A stretch of DNA of 64,000 bases from NCBI GenBank assembly GCA_028554795.2, contig CM068839.1:38221006-38285005 (forward strand), in the 5' to 3' direction. This document shows, one piece after another, positions 20,541 to 31,700 of the stretch (position 1 is its first letter; each line of letters starts with the position of its first letter). The notes beneath the pieces were generated by a model. The model was given only the letters and a program-made list of their open reading frames with translations, had not been told where the DNA came from and did not search any database. The translations under genes and the position numbers were made by a program. This DNA is from Sinohyriopsis cumingii (Eukaryota > Mollusca > Bivalvia > Unionida > Unionidae).

Positions 20541-20570
20541 TTAACATCAAAATTAATAGCATCACCAAGT
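20541..20570 (+). repeat. 30-bp ORF2-derived junction spacer (site A), U3/U4
   Basis: Fourth and last copy of the spacer. Downstream junctions are of a different kind (site B). Confidence 0.9.
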
Positions 20571-23500
20571 CCCCCTGCGGGTCCGGGGTTGTAGAATTGG
20601 CCCGACGTGCCTCGCTACGTGTCGTAAAAGGCGACTAAGTAGAGGCAACCTGTTTGCCGTGGGTTGCGTCCCGTGTCGGGGGAGGAAAGGATCCTGGTAG
20701 TTGAGCAGTTCCCTGCAATACACTACTTTGGCCTCTACTTCTCTTAGACGGGTGGTCGGGATGGGCCCGGTTCCGACAAATCGGCTGGTCACGCCGAGCC
20801 CTAGGAGGTCTTTATTAACTTTCTCACCTTCTTTCTCTCTCTCCTTGTATCTCTCTTGATACCACCGTTGCCCCTATATTCTTTTCCTTTATATTTCACT
20901 TTTCCAAGTCTTAGAAGGCTTCCTAGAAGGCGGTGGCTTAACGGGTCAATCGGGGGGTAATTTTACCGACCTTAGAAATTGGCGACTTCAGGGTCATTCA
21001 AAGGTAATTTTATCAACTGAGTATGGCATCTGTGTATCCCTGACACTTGAAAAGTGTCCCCTTGTTGGGCTCCTTGGTGGGTGGGGAGCACGGGTGCTGA
21101 ATTTTTAATCTAGCCATCATGGATAATTCAAAAAAAAATCAAAATAAAAGATCGAAACCCTTATCAGAGTCTGACGATGAACCATTTAGCGTGGAGTCAT
21201 TTCCACGCTTCATGGTCATACAGTCAAAAGATGCCACGAAACCGCTTGCCGCACTATCTCCATTTGTCATCGAAAAGACTATCACAGGATCGATTGGCAC
21301 ACCTAAAAGTGTTAAAAAGTTGAAATCGGGTTGTCTTCTTATTGAGTGTGAGCGACGAGGTCAATCAGACAATATCAGGAAAATGAAAACGTTCTTTGAT
21401 ATCCCAGTAACCTCATTCGCTCACACCACACTGAATACGTCCAAAGGCGTGATTCGCTGCCGTGACTTGGCTGGAGTCACCGACGCTGACATCATCGAAG
21501 GAATGAAAGATGAAGGTGTCACTGCAGTCCGACGAATACGTATTAAACGTAATAACAATCTGCAGGACACCAACACCATTGTACTCACCTTCAACAGGCC
21601 AACTGTACCCAAAGTGGTGAAAGTTGGCTTTTTGCAAGTAAAGGTAGAGATTTACATTCCCAACCCCCTTCGGTGTTATAAGTGTCAAAAATACGGCCAT
21701 CACGAAGACCGCTGCTCCAAGAGCCAAATATGTGGCCGATGCGGAGACAATGCTCATCAGGAATCTGATTGTAGAGCAACTCCGCATTGTGTCAACTGCG
21801 GAAAAGAGCACCACGCAAATTCCAAGGATTGCGATACCTGGAAACAGGAGAAGGAAATTCAGAGGGTAAAATACACAAATAATATTCCCTATCCAGAAGC
21901 CAGAAAAATTGTACAGGCAAAAACAGCCCATCCTGGCCCATCCTTCTCCACTGTAGTGAAGAGCAATCCTAAAACAACAAAGGACGCTCAAACACAAACA
22001 GAAGCACCCGATTCAACACCAAATTCAAACACCCCCCATTACCAAGCACAGAAAAACACGGCATCTACTCAGACTACATTTAATAATACCCAACAACCTA
22101 AATCACCAAAGAATAAAAAAACTCACGGAAACAGGCAACAAAAGGGGTCAGACGACCCCATCAAACTTTATAACAGGTTTGGAGACATCGAGAGCATGGA
22201 TGCAGAAGAATCTGCTCCATGCGCACAAGGGAACTCCAGACCTACAAACAAAAAATTCACCCCCGTACTTCCTCCAGAGAAATAACAAAACAAATTCCGT
22301 CTGCGAAAGGTCTAACCTAGCTCCACAATCTTTAATTTAAATTTATAATGAAAAACACTATCATACAATGGAATTGTCGAGGACTTAAAGCAAATTACAA
22401 TGATATTCTCCTGCTTTTAAACGAACATGATCCTGCGGTACTATGCCTTCAAGAAACATTCTTGAAAGATACAGACAATACCACATTTAAAAACTACTCC
22501 CTGTTTAACACCTGCTCTCCAAATGTTGATAGGGCATCAGGAGGAGTTTCTGTTATTGTAAACAACAGTGCTCCTCATAGCTTCATTCATTTAAACACCA
22601 ATTTACAAGCCATTGCTGTAAGCGTCACTCTACATCGAGTGATTACATTTTGCTCTATTTATTTACCACCAAACACTAACCTAGTACCAAACGAACTGGA
22701 CAATCTTGTTCAACAGCTTCCCGCACCCTTTGTTTTACTCGGGGATTTTAATGCCCATAACATTTTATGGGGATCAAATCATATAAGTGACAGAGGTCAC
22801 AAAGTTGAAGACTTTATTTCTAGACACGATCTGTGTCTATATAATACCAAAACACCTACATATTTACACCCAGGCACGGGTACATACACAAGCATCGATT
22901 TGACAATTTGTTCTCCTTCTCTGCTTTTGGACTATGAATGGAAGGTCGCTGATGACCTTCACAGCAGCGATCACTTCCCAATCTTTCTTGTAAATCTTAA
23001 CTCTACAGGCGATGAAGTAATTCCACATTGGAATTTAAAGAAGGCCGACTGGGCCAAGTTTGAAACACTCTGTAAAACTAGGCTGAATGAGGATACAGTT
23101 TTCACTGTTGACGACACCATTCAGCATTTTACATCTATTTTAATAGAGATTGCAGAAGAATCCGTTCCCAAGTCCTCGCCATATTGTAAAAGAACCCAAA
23201 AACCTTGGGTCACTAAGGAATGTAAGGAAGCCATTAAACTACGCCGAGAAGCATTAAGGAAATTTAATAATCAACCGACGCCCGAAAACTTAAATATATA
23301 TCGCATTACCCGGGCGAAAGCTCGCCGCATAATCAAAGAAAGTAAAAGAGCATCATGGAAGAAGTATGTTTCTTCTTTAAACTCTCGTTCCTCTGTTAAA
23401 AAAGTTTGGGACACTATACGCAAAATAAACGGAAAGAGAAAGCAAAACCCTCTCCGACATCTGACACTGAACAATAACAACTTTAGTTCAAAACGTGACA

Positions 23501-24597
23501 TTGCAAATATTCTTGCTGACAGTTTCTCGAAAAATTCCTCATCATCTAATTATTCAGAAGCCTTCCAAAAACTTAAAACTCAAAAAGAAAAGTCACGTTT
23601 AAAATTCACATCCAACAACTCGGAAAGTTATAATCAATTGTTCTCACTATCGGAGCTTAGGGAGGCTTTAGATAAGGCCCATGATACATCCGCTGGGCCT
23701 GACGAGATACATTACCAGTTTCTGAAACACCTTCCAGAATCATCATTAACATCTCTTTTGAAACTCTTCAATGATTTATGGATTACTGGTAACCTACCTA
23801 AAATATGGAAAGAAGCAACAGTAATACCAGTTCCCAAACCCGGTAAAGATAGTGAAGATCCTACCAACTATCGACCTATTGCACTCACAAGCTGCATGTG
23901 CAAAACAATGGAACGAATGATCAATTCTCGGCTTGTATGGTACCTGGAAACTAACAATTTAATATCTCCTTTCCAAAGTGGCTTTCGTTATGGACGGAGC
24001 ACCAACGATCATCTGGTTAGACTAGAAACATTCATTCGCGATGCATTTATCAAGAAAGAACATTTAGTAGCGGTTTTCTTTGATTTAGAAAAGGCCTATG
24101 ACACAACATGGAAGTACGGGATACTAAAAGACCTGCACGATCTAGGTCTTAAAGGCCGTCTGCCCTCTTTCATATCCAACTTCCTCTCCGACAGAGAATT
24201 CAAGGTACGAGTGGGCTGTACTCTCTCAGATTTGCACGAGCAAGAGATGGGTGTGCCCCAGGGCAGTATTTTATCTGCGACACTTTTCAATATTAAAATT
24301 AATAACATCACCAAGTGTTTGACTCCTGGTGTGGATTGCTCACTATATGTTGATGATTTTCTCATATGTTATCGGTCAAAGCACATGCATACAATTGAAA
24401 GACAACTACAGCAAAATATCAACAAGATTCAAAATTGGTCTAGTACGAACGGTTTCAAATTCTCGAAATCAAAAACGGTATGTATGCATTTCTGTCAGTT
24501 ACGAAAACATCACGATGAACCGAACCTCACACTGGATGGAACACCTATTCCAGTTGTTGAGGAAACCAAATTTTTAGGTATAATCTTTGACAGAAAA
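20571..24597 (+). mobile_element. U4: LINE truncated at ORF2 codon 750; L/V hybrid
   Basis: 5' UTR 20571-21118 (548 bp), ORF1, and ORF2 to codon 750, with no RNase H, 3' UTR or tail. It is flanked on the left by the site A spacer and on the right by TA plus the next element. L-type until about 24484 and V-type from about 24497, so it marks the fusion between the two arrays. Confidence 0.95.
21119..22285 (+). CDS. ORF1 nucleic-acid-binding protein, U4
   Basis: 388 aa, protein as in U1-U3 (F23 state). Private silent changes include GAC at Asp345. This removes the ATG of a short overlapping frame found near the ORF1 end in the other copies, and so argues that the short frame is not itself a gene. 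Confidence 0.93.
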   Translation: MDNSKKNQNKRSKPLSESDDEPFSVESFPRFMVIQSKDATKPLAALSPFVIEKTITGSIGTPKSVKKLKSGCLLIECERRGQSDNIRKMKTFFDIPVTSFAHTTLNTSKGVIRCRDLAGVTDADIIEGMKDEGVTAVRRIRIKRNNNLQDTNTIVLTFNRPTVPKVVKVGFLQVKVEIYIPNPLRCYKCQKYGHHEDRCSKSQICGRCGDNAHQESDCRATPHCVNCGKEHHANSKDCDTWKQEKEIQRVKYTNNIPYPEARKIVQAKTAHPGPSFSTVVKSNPKTTKDAQTQTEAPDSTPNSNTPHYQAQKNTASTQTTFNNTQQPKSPKNKKTHGNRQQKGSDDPIKLYNRFGDIESMDAEESAPCAQGNSRPTNKKFTPVLPPEK

Positions 24598-24729
24598 TAC
24601 CCCCTGCGGGTCCGGGGTTGTAGAATTGGCCCGACGTGCCTCGCTACGTGTCGTAAAAGGCGACTAAGTAGAGGCAACCTGTTTGCCGTGGGTTGCGTCC
24701 CGTGTCGGGGGAGGAAAGGATCCTGGTAG
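22348..24729 (+). CDS. ORF2 truncated after codon 750, fused to 43 residues of next 5' UTR, U4
   Basis: 793-aa open frame. Residues 1-750 carry the full endonuclease and the RT through YVDD. After the Lys750 codon the frame crosses TA into the 5' UTR of U5 and ends at 24729, adding YPLRVRGCRIGPTCLATCRK and 23 more residues. RNase H, the RT thumb side and the C-terminal knuckle are missing, so autonomous retrotransposition is unlikely, though endonuclease activity in trans is conceivable. RT residues are L-type up to SSTNGF, then R-K-H-H as in V copies. Confidence 0.85.
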   Translation: MKNTIIQWNCRGLKANYNDILLLLNEHDPAVLCLQETFLKDTDNTTFKNYSLFNTCSPNVDRASGGVSVIVNNSAPHSFIHLNTNLQAIAVSVTLHRVITFCSIYLPPNTNLVPNELDNLVQQLPAPFVLLGDFNAHNILWGSNHISDRGHKVEDFISRHDLCLYNTKTPTYLHPGTGTYTSIDLTICSPSLLLDYEWKVADDLHSSDHFPIFLVNLNSTGDEVIPHWNLKKADWAKFETLCKTRLNEDTVFTVDDTIQHFTSILIEIAEESVPKSSPYCKRTQKPWVTKECKEAIKLRREALRKFNNQPTPENLNIYRITRAKARRIIKESKRASWKKYVSSLNSRSSVKKVWDTIRKINGKRKQNPLRHLTLNNNNFSSKRDIANILADSFSKNSSSSNYSEAFQKLKTQKEKSRLKFTSNNSESYNQLFSLSELREALDKAHDTSAGPDEIHYQFLKHLPESSLTSLLKLFNDLWITGNLPKIWKEATVIPVPKPGKDSEDPTNYRPIALTSCMCKTMERMINSRLVWYLETNNLISPFQSGFRYGRSTNDHLVRLETFIRDAFIKKEHLVAVFFDLEKAYDTTWKYGILKDLHDLGLKGRLPSFISNFLSDREFKVRVGCTLSDLHEQEMGVPQGSILSATLFNIKINNITKCLTPGVDCSLYVDDFLICYRSKHMHTIERQLQQNINKIQNWSSTNGFKFSKSKTVCMHFCQLRKHHDEPNLTLDGTPIPVVEETKFLGIIFDRKYPLRVRGCRIGPTCLATCRKRRLSRGNLFAVGCVPCRGRKGSW
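24598..24599 (+). other. TA dinucleotide at site B junction
   Basis: Host ORF2 reads GACAGAAAA then CTGACC in intact copies. Here GACAGAAAA is followed by TA and then CCCCCTGCGGG. TA is absent from both the host continuation and the element start as seen at site A, so it looks like untemplated bases added at 5' integration. The same two bases recur at every site B junction. Confidence 0.8.
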
Positions 24730-27700
24730 TTGAGCAGTTCCCTGCAATACACTACTTTGGCCTCTACTTCTCTTAGACGGGTGGTCGGGATGGGCCCGGT
24801 TCCGACAAATCGGCTGGTCACGCCGAGCCCTAGGAGGTCTTTATTAACTTTCTCACCTTCTTTCTCTCTCTCCTTGTATCTCTCTTGATACCACCGTTGC
24901 CCCTATATTCTTTTCCTTTATATTTCACTTTTCCAAGTCTTAGAAGGCTTCCTAGAAGGCGGTGGCTTAACGGGTCAATCGGGGGGTAATTTTACCGACC
25001 TTAGAAATTGGCGACTTCAGGGTCATTCAAAGGTAATTTTATCAACTGAGTATGGCATCTGTGTATCCCTGACACTTGAAAAGTGTCCCCTTGTTGGGCT
25101 CCTTGGTGGGTGGGGAGCACGGGTGCTGAATTTTTAATCTAGCCATCATGGATAATTCCAAAAAAAATCAAAATAAAAGATCGAAACCCTTATCAGAGTC
25201 TGACGATGAACCATGTAGTGTGGAGTCATTTCCACGCTTCATGGTCATACAGTCAAAAGATGCCACGAAACCGCTTGCCGCACTATCTCCATTTGTCATC
25301 GAAAAGACTATCACAGGATCGATTGGCACACCTAAAAGTGTTAAAAAGTTGAAATCGGGTTGTCTTCTTATTGAGTGTGAGCGACGAGGTCAATCAGACA
25401 ATATCAGGAAAATGAAAACGTTCTTTGATATCCCAGTAACCTCATTCGCTCACACCACACTGAATACGTCCAAAGGCGTGATTCGCTGCCGTGACTTGGC
25501 TGGAGTCACCGACGCTGACATCATCGAAGGAATGAAAGATGAAGGTGTCACTGCAGTCCGACGAATACGTATTAAACGTAATAACAATCTGCAGGACACC
25601 AACACCATTGTACTCACCTTCAACAGGCCAACTGTACCCAAAGTGGTGAAAGTTGGCTTTTTGCAAGTAAAGGTAGAGATTTACATTCCCAACCCCCTTC
25701 GGTGTTATAAGTGTCAAAAATACGGCCATCACGAAGACCGCTGCTCCAAGAGCCAAATATGTGGCCGATGCGGAGACAATGCTCATCAGGAATCTGATTG
25801 TAGAGCAACTCCGCATTGTGTCAACTGCGGAAAAGAGCACCACGCAAATTCCAAGGATTGCGATACCTGGAAACAGGAGAAGGAAATTCAGAGGGTAAAA
25901 TACACAAATAATATTCCCTATCCAGAAGCCAGAAAAATTGTACAGGCAAAAACAGCCCATCCTGGCCCATCCTTCTCCACTGTAGTGAAGAGCAATCCTA
26001 AAACAACAAAGGACGCTCAAACACAAACAGAAGCACCCGATTCAACACCAAATTCAAACACCCCCCATTACCAAGCACAGAAAAACACGGCATCTACTCA
26101 GACTACATTTAATAATACCCAACAACCTAAATCACCAAAGAATAAAAAAACTCACGGAAACAGGCAACAAAAGGGGTCAGATGACCCCATCAAACTTTAT
26201 AACAGGTTTGGAGACATCGAGAGCATGGATGCAGAAGAATCTGCTCCATGGGCACAAGGGAACTCCAGACCTACAAACAAAAAATTCACCCCCGTACTTC
26301 CTCCAGAGAAATAACAAAACAAATTCCGTCTGCGAAAGGTCTAACCTAGCTCCACAATCTTTAATTTAAATTTATAATGAAAAACACTATCATACAATGG
26401 AATTGTCGAGGACTTAAAGCAAATTACAATGATATTCTCCTGCTTTTAAACGAACATGATCCTGCGGTACTATGCCTTCAAGAAACATTCTTGAAAGATA
26501 CAGACAATACCACATTTAAAAACTACTCCCTGTTTAACACCTGCTCTCCAAATGTTGATAGGGCATCAGGAGGAGTTTCTGTTATTGTAAACAACAGTGC
26601 TCCTCATAGCTTCATTCATTTAAACACCAATTTACAAGCCATTGCTGTAAGCGTCACTCTACATCGAGTGATTACATTTTGCTCTATTTATTTACCACCA
26701 AACACTAACCTAGTACCAAACGAACTGGACAATCTTGTTCAACAGCTTCCCGCACCCTTTGTTTTACTCGGGGATTTTAATGCCCATAACATTTTATGGG
26801 GATCAAATCATATAAGTGACAGAGGTCACAAAGTTGAAGACTTTATTTCTAGACACGATCTGTGTCTATATAATACCAAAACACCTACATATTTACACCC
26901 AGGCACGGGTACATACACAAGCATCGATTTGACAATTTGTTCTCCTTCTCTGCTTTTGGACTATGAATGGAAGGTCGCTGATGACCTTCACAGCAGCGAT
27001 CACTTCCCAATCTTTCTTGTAAATCTTAACTCTACAGGCGATGAAGTAATTCCACATTGGAATTTAAAGAAGGTCGACTGGGCCAAGTTTGAAACACTCT
27101 GTAAAACTAGGCTGAATGAGGATACAGTTTTCACTGTTGACGACACCATTCAGCATTTTACATCTATTTTAATAGAGATTGCAGAAGAATCCGTTCCCAA
27201 GTCCTCGCCATATTGTAAAAGAACCCAAAAACCTTGGGTCACTAAGGAAAGTAAGGAAGCCATTAAACTACGCCGAGAAGCATTAAGGAAATTTAATAAT
27301 CAACCGACGCCCGAAAACTTAAATATATATCGCATTGCCCGGGCCAAAGCTCGCCGCATAATCAAAGAAAGTAAAAGAGCATCATGGAAGAAGTATGTTT
27401 CCTCTTTAAACTCTCGTTCCTCTGTTAAAAAAGTTTGGGACACTATACGCAAAATAAACGGAAAGAGAAAGCAAAACCCTCTCCGACATCTGACACTGAA
27501 CAGTAGCAACTTTAGTTCAAAACGTGACATTGCAAATATTCTTGCTGACAGTTTCTCGAAAAATTCCTCATCATCTAATTATTCAGAAGCCTTCCAAAAA
27601 CTTAAAACTCAAAAAGAAAAGTCACGTTTAAAATTCACATCCAACAACTCGGAAAGTTATAATCAATTGTTCTCACTATCGGAGCTTAGGGAGGCTTTAG

Positions 27701-28626
27701 ATAAGGCCCATGATACATCCGCTGGGCCTGACGAGATACATTACCAGTTTCTGAAACACCTTCCAGAATCATCATTAACGTCTCTTTTGAAACTCTTCAA
27801 TGATTTATGGATTACTGGTAATGTGCCAAAAATCTGGAAAGAAGCAACTGTAATACCAGTCCCCAAACCCGGTAAAGATAGCGAAGACCCCAACAGCTAT
27901 CGACCAATTGCACTCACAAGCTGTGTGTGCAAAACAATGGAACGAATGATCAATTCTCGGCTTGTCTGGTATTTGGAAACTAACAATTTAATATCTCCTT
28001 TCCAAAGTGGCTTTCGATATGGCCGGAGCACTAATGATCATCTGGTTAGACTAGAAACATTCATTCGCGATGGATTTATTAAGAAAGAACATTTAGTAGC
28101 GGTTTTCTTTGATTTAGAAAAGGCCTATGACACGACATGGAAGTACGGGATACTAAATGACCTGAACGATCTAGGTCTAAAAGGCCGTCTGCCCTCTTTC
28201 ATATCCAACTTTCTCTCCGACAGAGAATTCAAAGTACGAGTGGGCTCTACCCTCTCAGATCTGCACGAGCAAGAGATGGGTGTACCCCAGGGCAGTATTT
28301 TATCTGTGACGCTCTTTAACATCAAAATTAATAGCATCACCAAGTGTTTGACTCCTGGTGTGGATTGTTCGTTATACGTTGATGATTTTCTAATATGTTA
28401 TCGGTCAAAGCACATGCATACAATTGAAAGACAACTGCAGCAAAATATAAACAAAATTCAAAATTGGGCCAATGCAAACGGTTTCAAATTCTCGAAATCA
28501 AAAACGGTATGCATGCATTTCTGTCAGTTACGAAAACATCACGATGAACCGAACCTCACACTGGATGGAACACCTATTCCAGTTGTTGAGGAAACCAAAT
28601 TTTTAGGTATAATCTTTGACAGAAAA
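24600..28626 (+). mobile_element. U5: truncated LINE, V-type, WAQ/KES marker
   Basis: 5' UTR 24600-25147 with the 12-bp insertion, ORF1, ORF2 to codon 750. V-type throughout. Carries C368W in ORF1 and C292S in ORF2, shared only with U8 twelve kb downstream. Followed by TA 28627-28628. Confidence 0.95.
25148..26314 (+). CDS. ORF1 nucleic-acid-binding protein, U5
   Basis: 388 aa with intact knuckles. F23C (TTT to TGT, together with a silent AGC to AGT next to it) starts here and holds in all later copies. C368W near the C terminus lies in the disordered tail, so a strong functional effect is unlikely. Confidence 0.93.
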   Translation: MDNSKKNQNKRSKPLSESDDEPCSVESFPRFMVIQSKDATKPLAALSPFVIEKTITGSIGTPKSVKKLKSGCLLIECERRGQSDNIRKMKTFFDIPVTSFAHTTLNTSKGVIRCRDLAGVTDADIIEGMKDEGVTAVRRIRIKRNNNLQDTNTIVLTFNRPTVPKVVKVGFLQVKVEIYIPNPLRCYKCQKYGHHEDRCSKSQICGRCGDNAHQESDCRATPHCVNCGKEHHANSKDCDTWKQEKEIQRVKYTNNIPYPEARKIVQAKTAHPGPSFSTVVKSNPKTTKDAQTQTEAPDSTPNSNTPHYQAQKNTASTQTTFNNTQQPKSPKNKKTHGNRQQKGSDDPIKLYNRFGDIESMDAEESAPWAQGNSRPTNKKFTPVLPPEK

Positions 28627-28758
28627 TACCCCCTGCGGGTCCGGGGTTGTAGAATTGGCCCGACGTGCCTCGCTACGTGTCGTAAAAGGCGACTAAGTAG
28701 AGGCAACCTGTTTGCCGTGGGTTGCGTCCCGTGTCGGGGGAGGAAAGGATCCTGGTAG
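26377..28758 (+). CDS. ORF2 truncated after codon 750 with 5' UTR-encoded tail, U5
   Basis: 793 aa. V-type markers: A233V, T321A, NVPKIW, DPNSYRP, GFIKKE, ILNDLNDL, SVTLFNIKINSI, ANANGF, R-K-H-H. C292S is shared with U8 only. The endonuclease and RT catalytic residues are unbroken, and the frame ends in the same 43 residues read from the next 5' UTR. Confidence 0.85.
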   Translation: MKNTIIQWNCRGLKANYNDILLLLNEHDPAVLCLQETFLKDTDNTTFKNYSLFNTCSPNVDRASGGVSVIVNNSAPHSFIHLNTNLQAIAVSVTLHRVITFCSIYLPPNTNLVPNELDNLVQQLPAPFVLLGDFNAHNILWGSNHISDRGHKVEDFISRHDLCLYNTKTPTYLHPGTGTYTSIDLTICSPSLLLDYEWKVADDLHSSDHFPIFLVNLNSTGDEVIPHWNLKKVDWAKFETLCKTRLNEDTVFTVDDTIQHFTSILIEIAEESVPKSSPYCKRTQKPWVTKESKEAIKLRREALRKFNNQPTPENLNIYRIARAKARRIIKESKRASWKKYVSSLNSRSSVKKVWDTIRKINGKRKQNPLRHLTLNSSNFSSKRDIANILADSFSKNSSSSNYSEAFQKLKTQKEKSRLKFTSNNSESYNQLFSLSELREALDKAHDTSAGPDEIHYQFLKHLPESSLTSLLKLFNDLWITGNVPKIWKEATVIPVPKPGKDSEDPNSYRPIALTSCVCKTMERMINSRLVWYLETNNLISPFQSGFRYGRSTNDHLVRLETFIRDGFIKKEHLVAVFFDLEKAYDTTWKYGILNDLNDLGLKGRLPSFISNFLSDREFKVRVGSTLSDLHEQEMGVPQGSILSVTLFNIKINSITKCLTPGVDCSLYVDDFLICYRSKHMHTIERQLQQNINKIQNWANANGFKFSKSKTVCMHFCQLRKHHDEPNLTLDGTPIPVVEETKFLGIIFDRKYPLRVRGCRIGPTCLATCRKRRLSRGNLFAVGCVPCRGRKGSW

Positions 28759-31700
28759 TTGAGCAGTTCCCTGCAATACACTACTTTGGCCTCTACTTCT
28801 CTTAGACGGGTGGTCGGGATGGGCCCGGTTCCGACAAATCGGCTGGTCACGCCGAGCCCTAGGAGGTCTTTATTAACTTTCTCACCTTCTTTCTCTCTCT
28901 CCTTGTATCTCTCTTGATACCACCGTTGCCCCTATATTCTTTTCCTTTATATTTCACTTTTCCAAGTCTTAGAAGGCTTCCTAGAAGGCGGTGGCTTAAC
29001 GGGTCAATCGGGGGGTAATTTTACCGACCTTAGAAATTGGCGACTTCAGGGTCATTCAAAGGTAATTTTATCAACTGAGTATGGCATCTGTGTATCCCTG
29101 ACACTTGAAAAGTGTCCCCTTGTTGGGCTCCTTGGTGGGTGGGGAGCACGGGTGCTGAATTTTTAATCTAGCCATCATGGATAATTCCAAAAAAAATCAA
29201 AATAAAAGATCGAAACCCTTATCAGAGTCTGACGATGAACCATGTAGTGTGGAGTCATTTCCACGCTTCATGGTCATACAGTCAAAAGATGCCACGAAAC
29301 CGCTTGCCGCACTATCTCCATTTGTCATCGAAAAGACTATCACAGGATCGATTGGCACACCTAAAAGTGTTAAAAAGTTGAAATCGGGTTGTTTTCTTAT
29401 TGAGTGTGAGCGACGAGGTCAATCAGACAATATCAGGAAAATGAAAACGTTCTTTGATATCCCAGTAACCTCATTCGCTCACACCACACTGAATACGTCC
29501 AAAGGCGTGATTCGCTGCCGTGACTTGGCTGGAGTCACCGACGCTGACATCATCGAAGGAATGAAAGATGAAGGTGTCACTGCAGTCCGACGAATACGTA
29601 TTAAACGTAATAACAATCTGCAGGACACCAACACCATTGTACTCACCTTCAACAGGCCAACTGTACCCAAAGTGGTGAAAGTTGGCTTTTTGCAAGTAAA
29701 GGTAGAGATTTACATTCCCAACCCCCTTCGGTGTTATAAGTGTCAAAAATACGGCCATCACGAAGACCGCTGCTCCAAGAGCCAAATATGTGGCCGATGC
29801 GGAGACAATGCTCATCAGGAATCTGATTGTAGAGCAACTCCGCATTGTGTCAACTGCGGAAAAGAGCACCACGCAAATTCCAAGGATTGCGATACCTGGA
29901 AACAGGAGAAGGAAATTCAGAGGGTAAAATACACAAATAATATTCCCTATCCAGAAGCCAGAAAAATTGTACAGGCAAAAACAGCCCATCCTGGCCCATC
30001 CTTCTCCACTGTAGTGAAGAGCAATCCTAAAACAACAAAGGACGCTCAAACACAAACAGAAGCACCCGATTCAACACCAAATTCAAACACCCCCCATTAC
30101 CAAGCACAGAAAAACACGGCATCTACTCAGACTACATTTAATAATACCCAACAACCTAAATCACCAAAGAATAAAAAAACTCACGGAAACAGGCAACAAA
30201 AGGGGTCAGATGACCCCATCAAACTTTATAACAGGTTTGGAGACATCGAGAGCATGGATGCAGAAGAATCTGCTCCATGCGCACAAGGGAACTCCAGACC
30301 TACAAACAAAAAATTCACCCCCGTACTTCCTCCAGAGAAATAACAAAACAAATTCCGTCTGCGAAAGGTCTAACCTAGCTCCACAATCTTTAATTTAAAT
30401 TTATAATGAAAAACACTATCATACAATGGAATTGTCGAGGACTTAAAGCAAATTACAATGATATTCTCCTGCTTTTAAACGAACATGATCCTGCGGTACT
30501 ATGCCTTCAAGAAACATTCTTGAAAGATACAGACAATACCACATTTAAAAACTACTCCCTGTTTAACACCTGCTCTCCAAATGTTGATAGGGCATCAGGA
30601 GGAGTTTCTGTTATTGTAAACAACAGTGCTCCTCATAGCTTCATTCATTTAAACACCAATTTACAAGCCATTGCTGTAAGCGTCACTCTACATCGAGTGA
30701 TTACATTTTGCTCTATTTATTTACCACCAAACACTAACCTAGTACCAAACGAACTGGACAATCTTGTTCAACAGCTTCCCGCACCCTTTGTTTTACTCGG
30801 GGATTTTAATGCCCATAACATTTTATGGGGATCAAATCATATAAGTGACAGAGGTCACAAAGTTGAAGACTTTATTTCTAGACACGATCTGTGTCTATAT
30901 AATACCAAAACACCTACATATTTACACCCAGGCACGGGTACATACACAAGCATCGATTTGACAATTTGTTCTCCTTCTCTGCTTTTGGACTATGAATGGA
31001 AGGTCGCTGATGACCTTCACAGCAGCGATCACTTCCCAATCTTTCTTGTAAATCTTAACTCTACAGGCGATGAAGTAATTCCACATTGGAATTTAAAGAA
31101 GGTCGACTGGGCCAAGTTTGAAACACTCTGTAAAACTAGGCTGAATGAGGATACAGTTTTCACTGTTGACGACACCATTCAGCATTTTACATCTATTTTA
31201 ATAGAGATTGCAGAAGAATCCGTTCCCAAGTCCTCGCCATATTGTAAAAGAACCCAAAAACCTTGGGTCACTAAGGAATGTAAGGAAGCCATTAAACTAC
31301 GCCGAGAAGCATTAAGGAAATTTAATAATCAACCGACGCCCGAAAACTTAAATATATATCGCATTGCCCGGGCCAAAGCTCGCCGCATAATCAAAGAAAG
31401 TAAAAGAGCATCATGGAAGAAGTATGTTTCCTCTTTAAACTCTCGTTCCTCTGTTAAAAAAGTTTGGGACACTATACGCAAAATAAACGGAAAGAGAAAG
31501 CAAAACCCTCTCCGACATCTGACACTGAACAGTAGCAACTTTAGTTCAAAACGTGACATTGCAAATATTCTTGCTGACAGTTTCTCGAAAAATTCCTCAT
31601 CATCTAATTATTCAGAAGCCTTCCAAAAACTTAAAACTCAAAAAGAAAAGTCACGTTTAAAATTCACATCCAACAACTCGGAAAGTTATAATCAATTGTT

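Larger units (their letters stand above)
3276..20570 (+). repeat. 5751/5763-bp tandem array of complete elements (U1-U3) with spacer
   Basis: Repeating unit is spacer (30 bp) plus complete element. Starts at 3306, 9057 and 14808, with the next start at 20571, give periods of 5751, 5751 and 5763 bp. The 12-bp difference is wholly explained by the 5' UTR insertion. U0 is the preceding unit, cut by the window. Confidence 0.95.
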
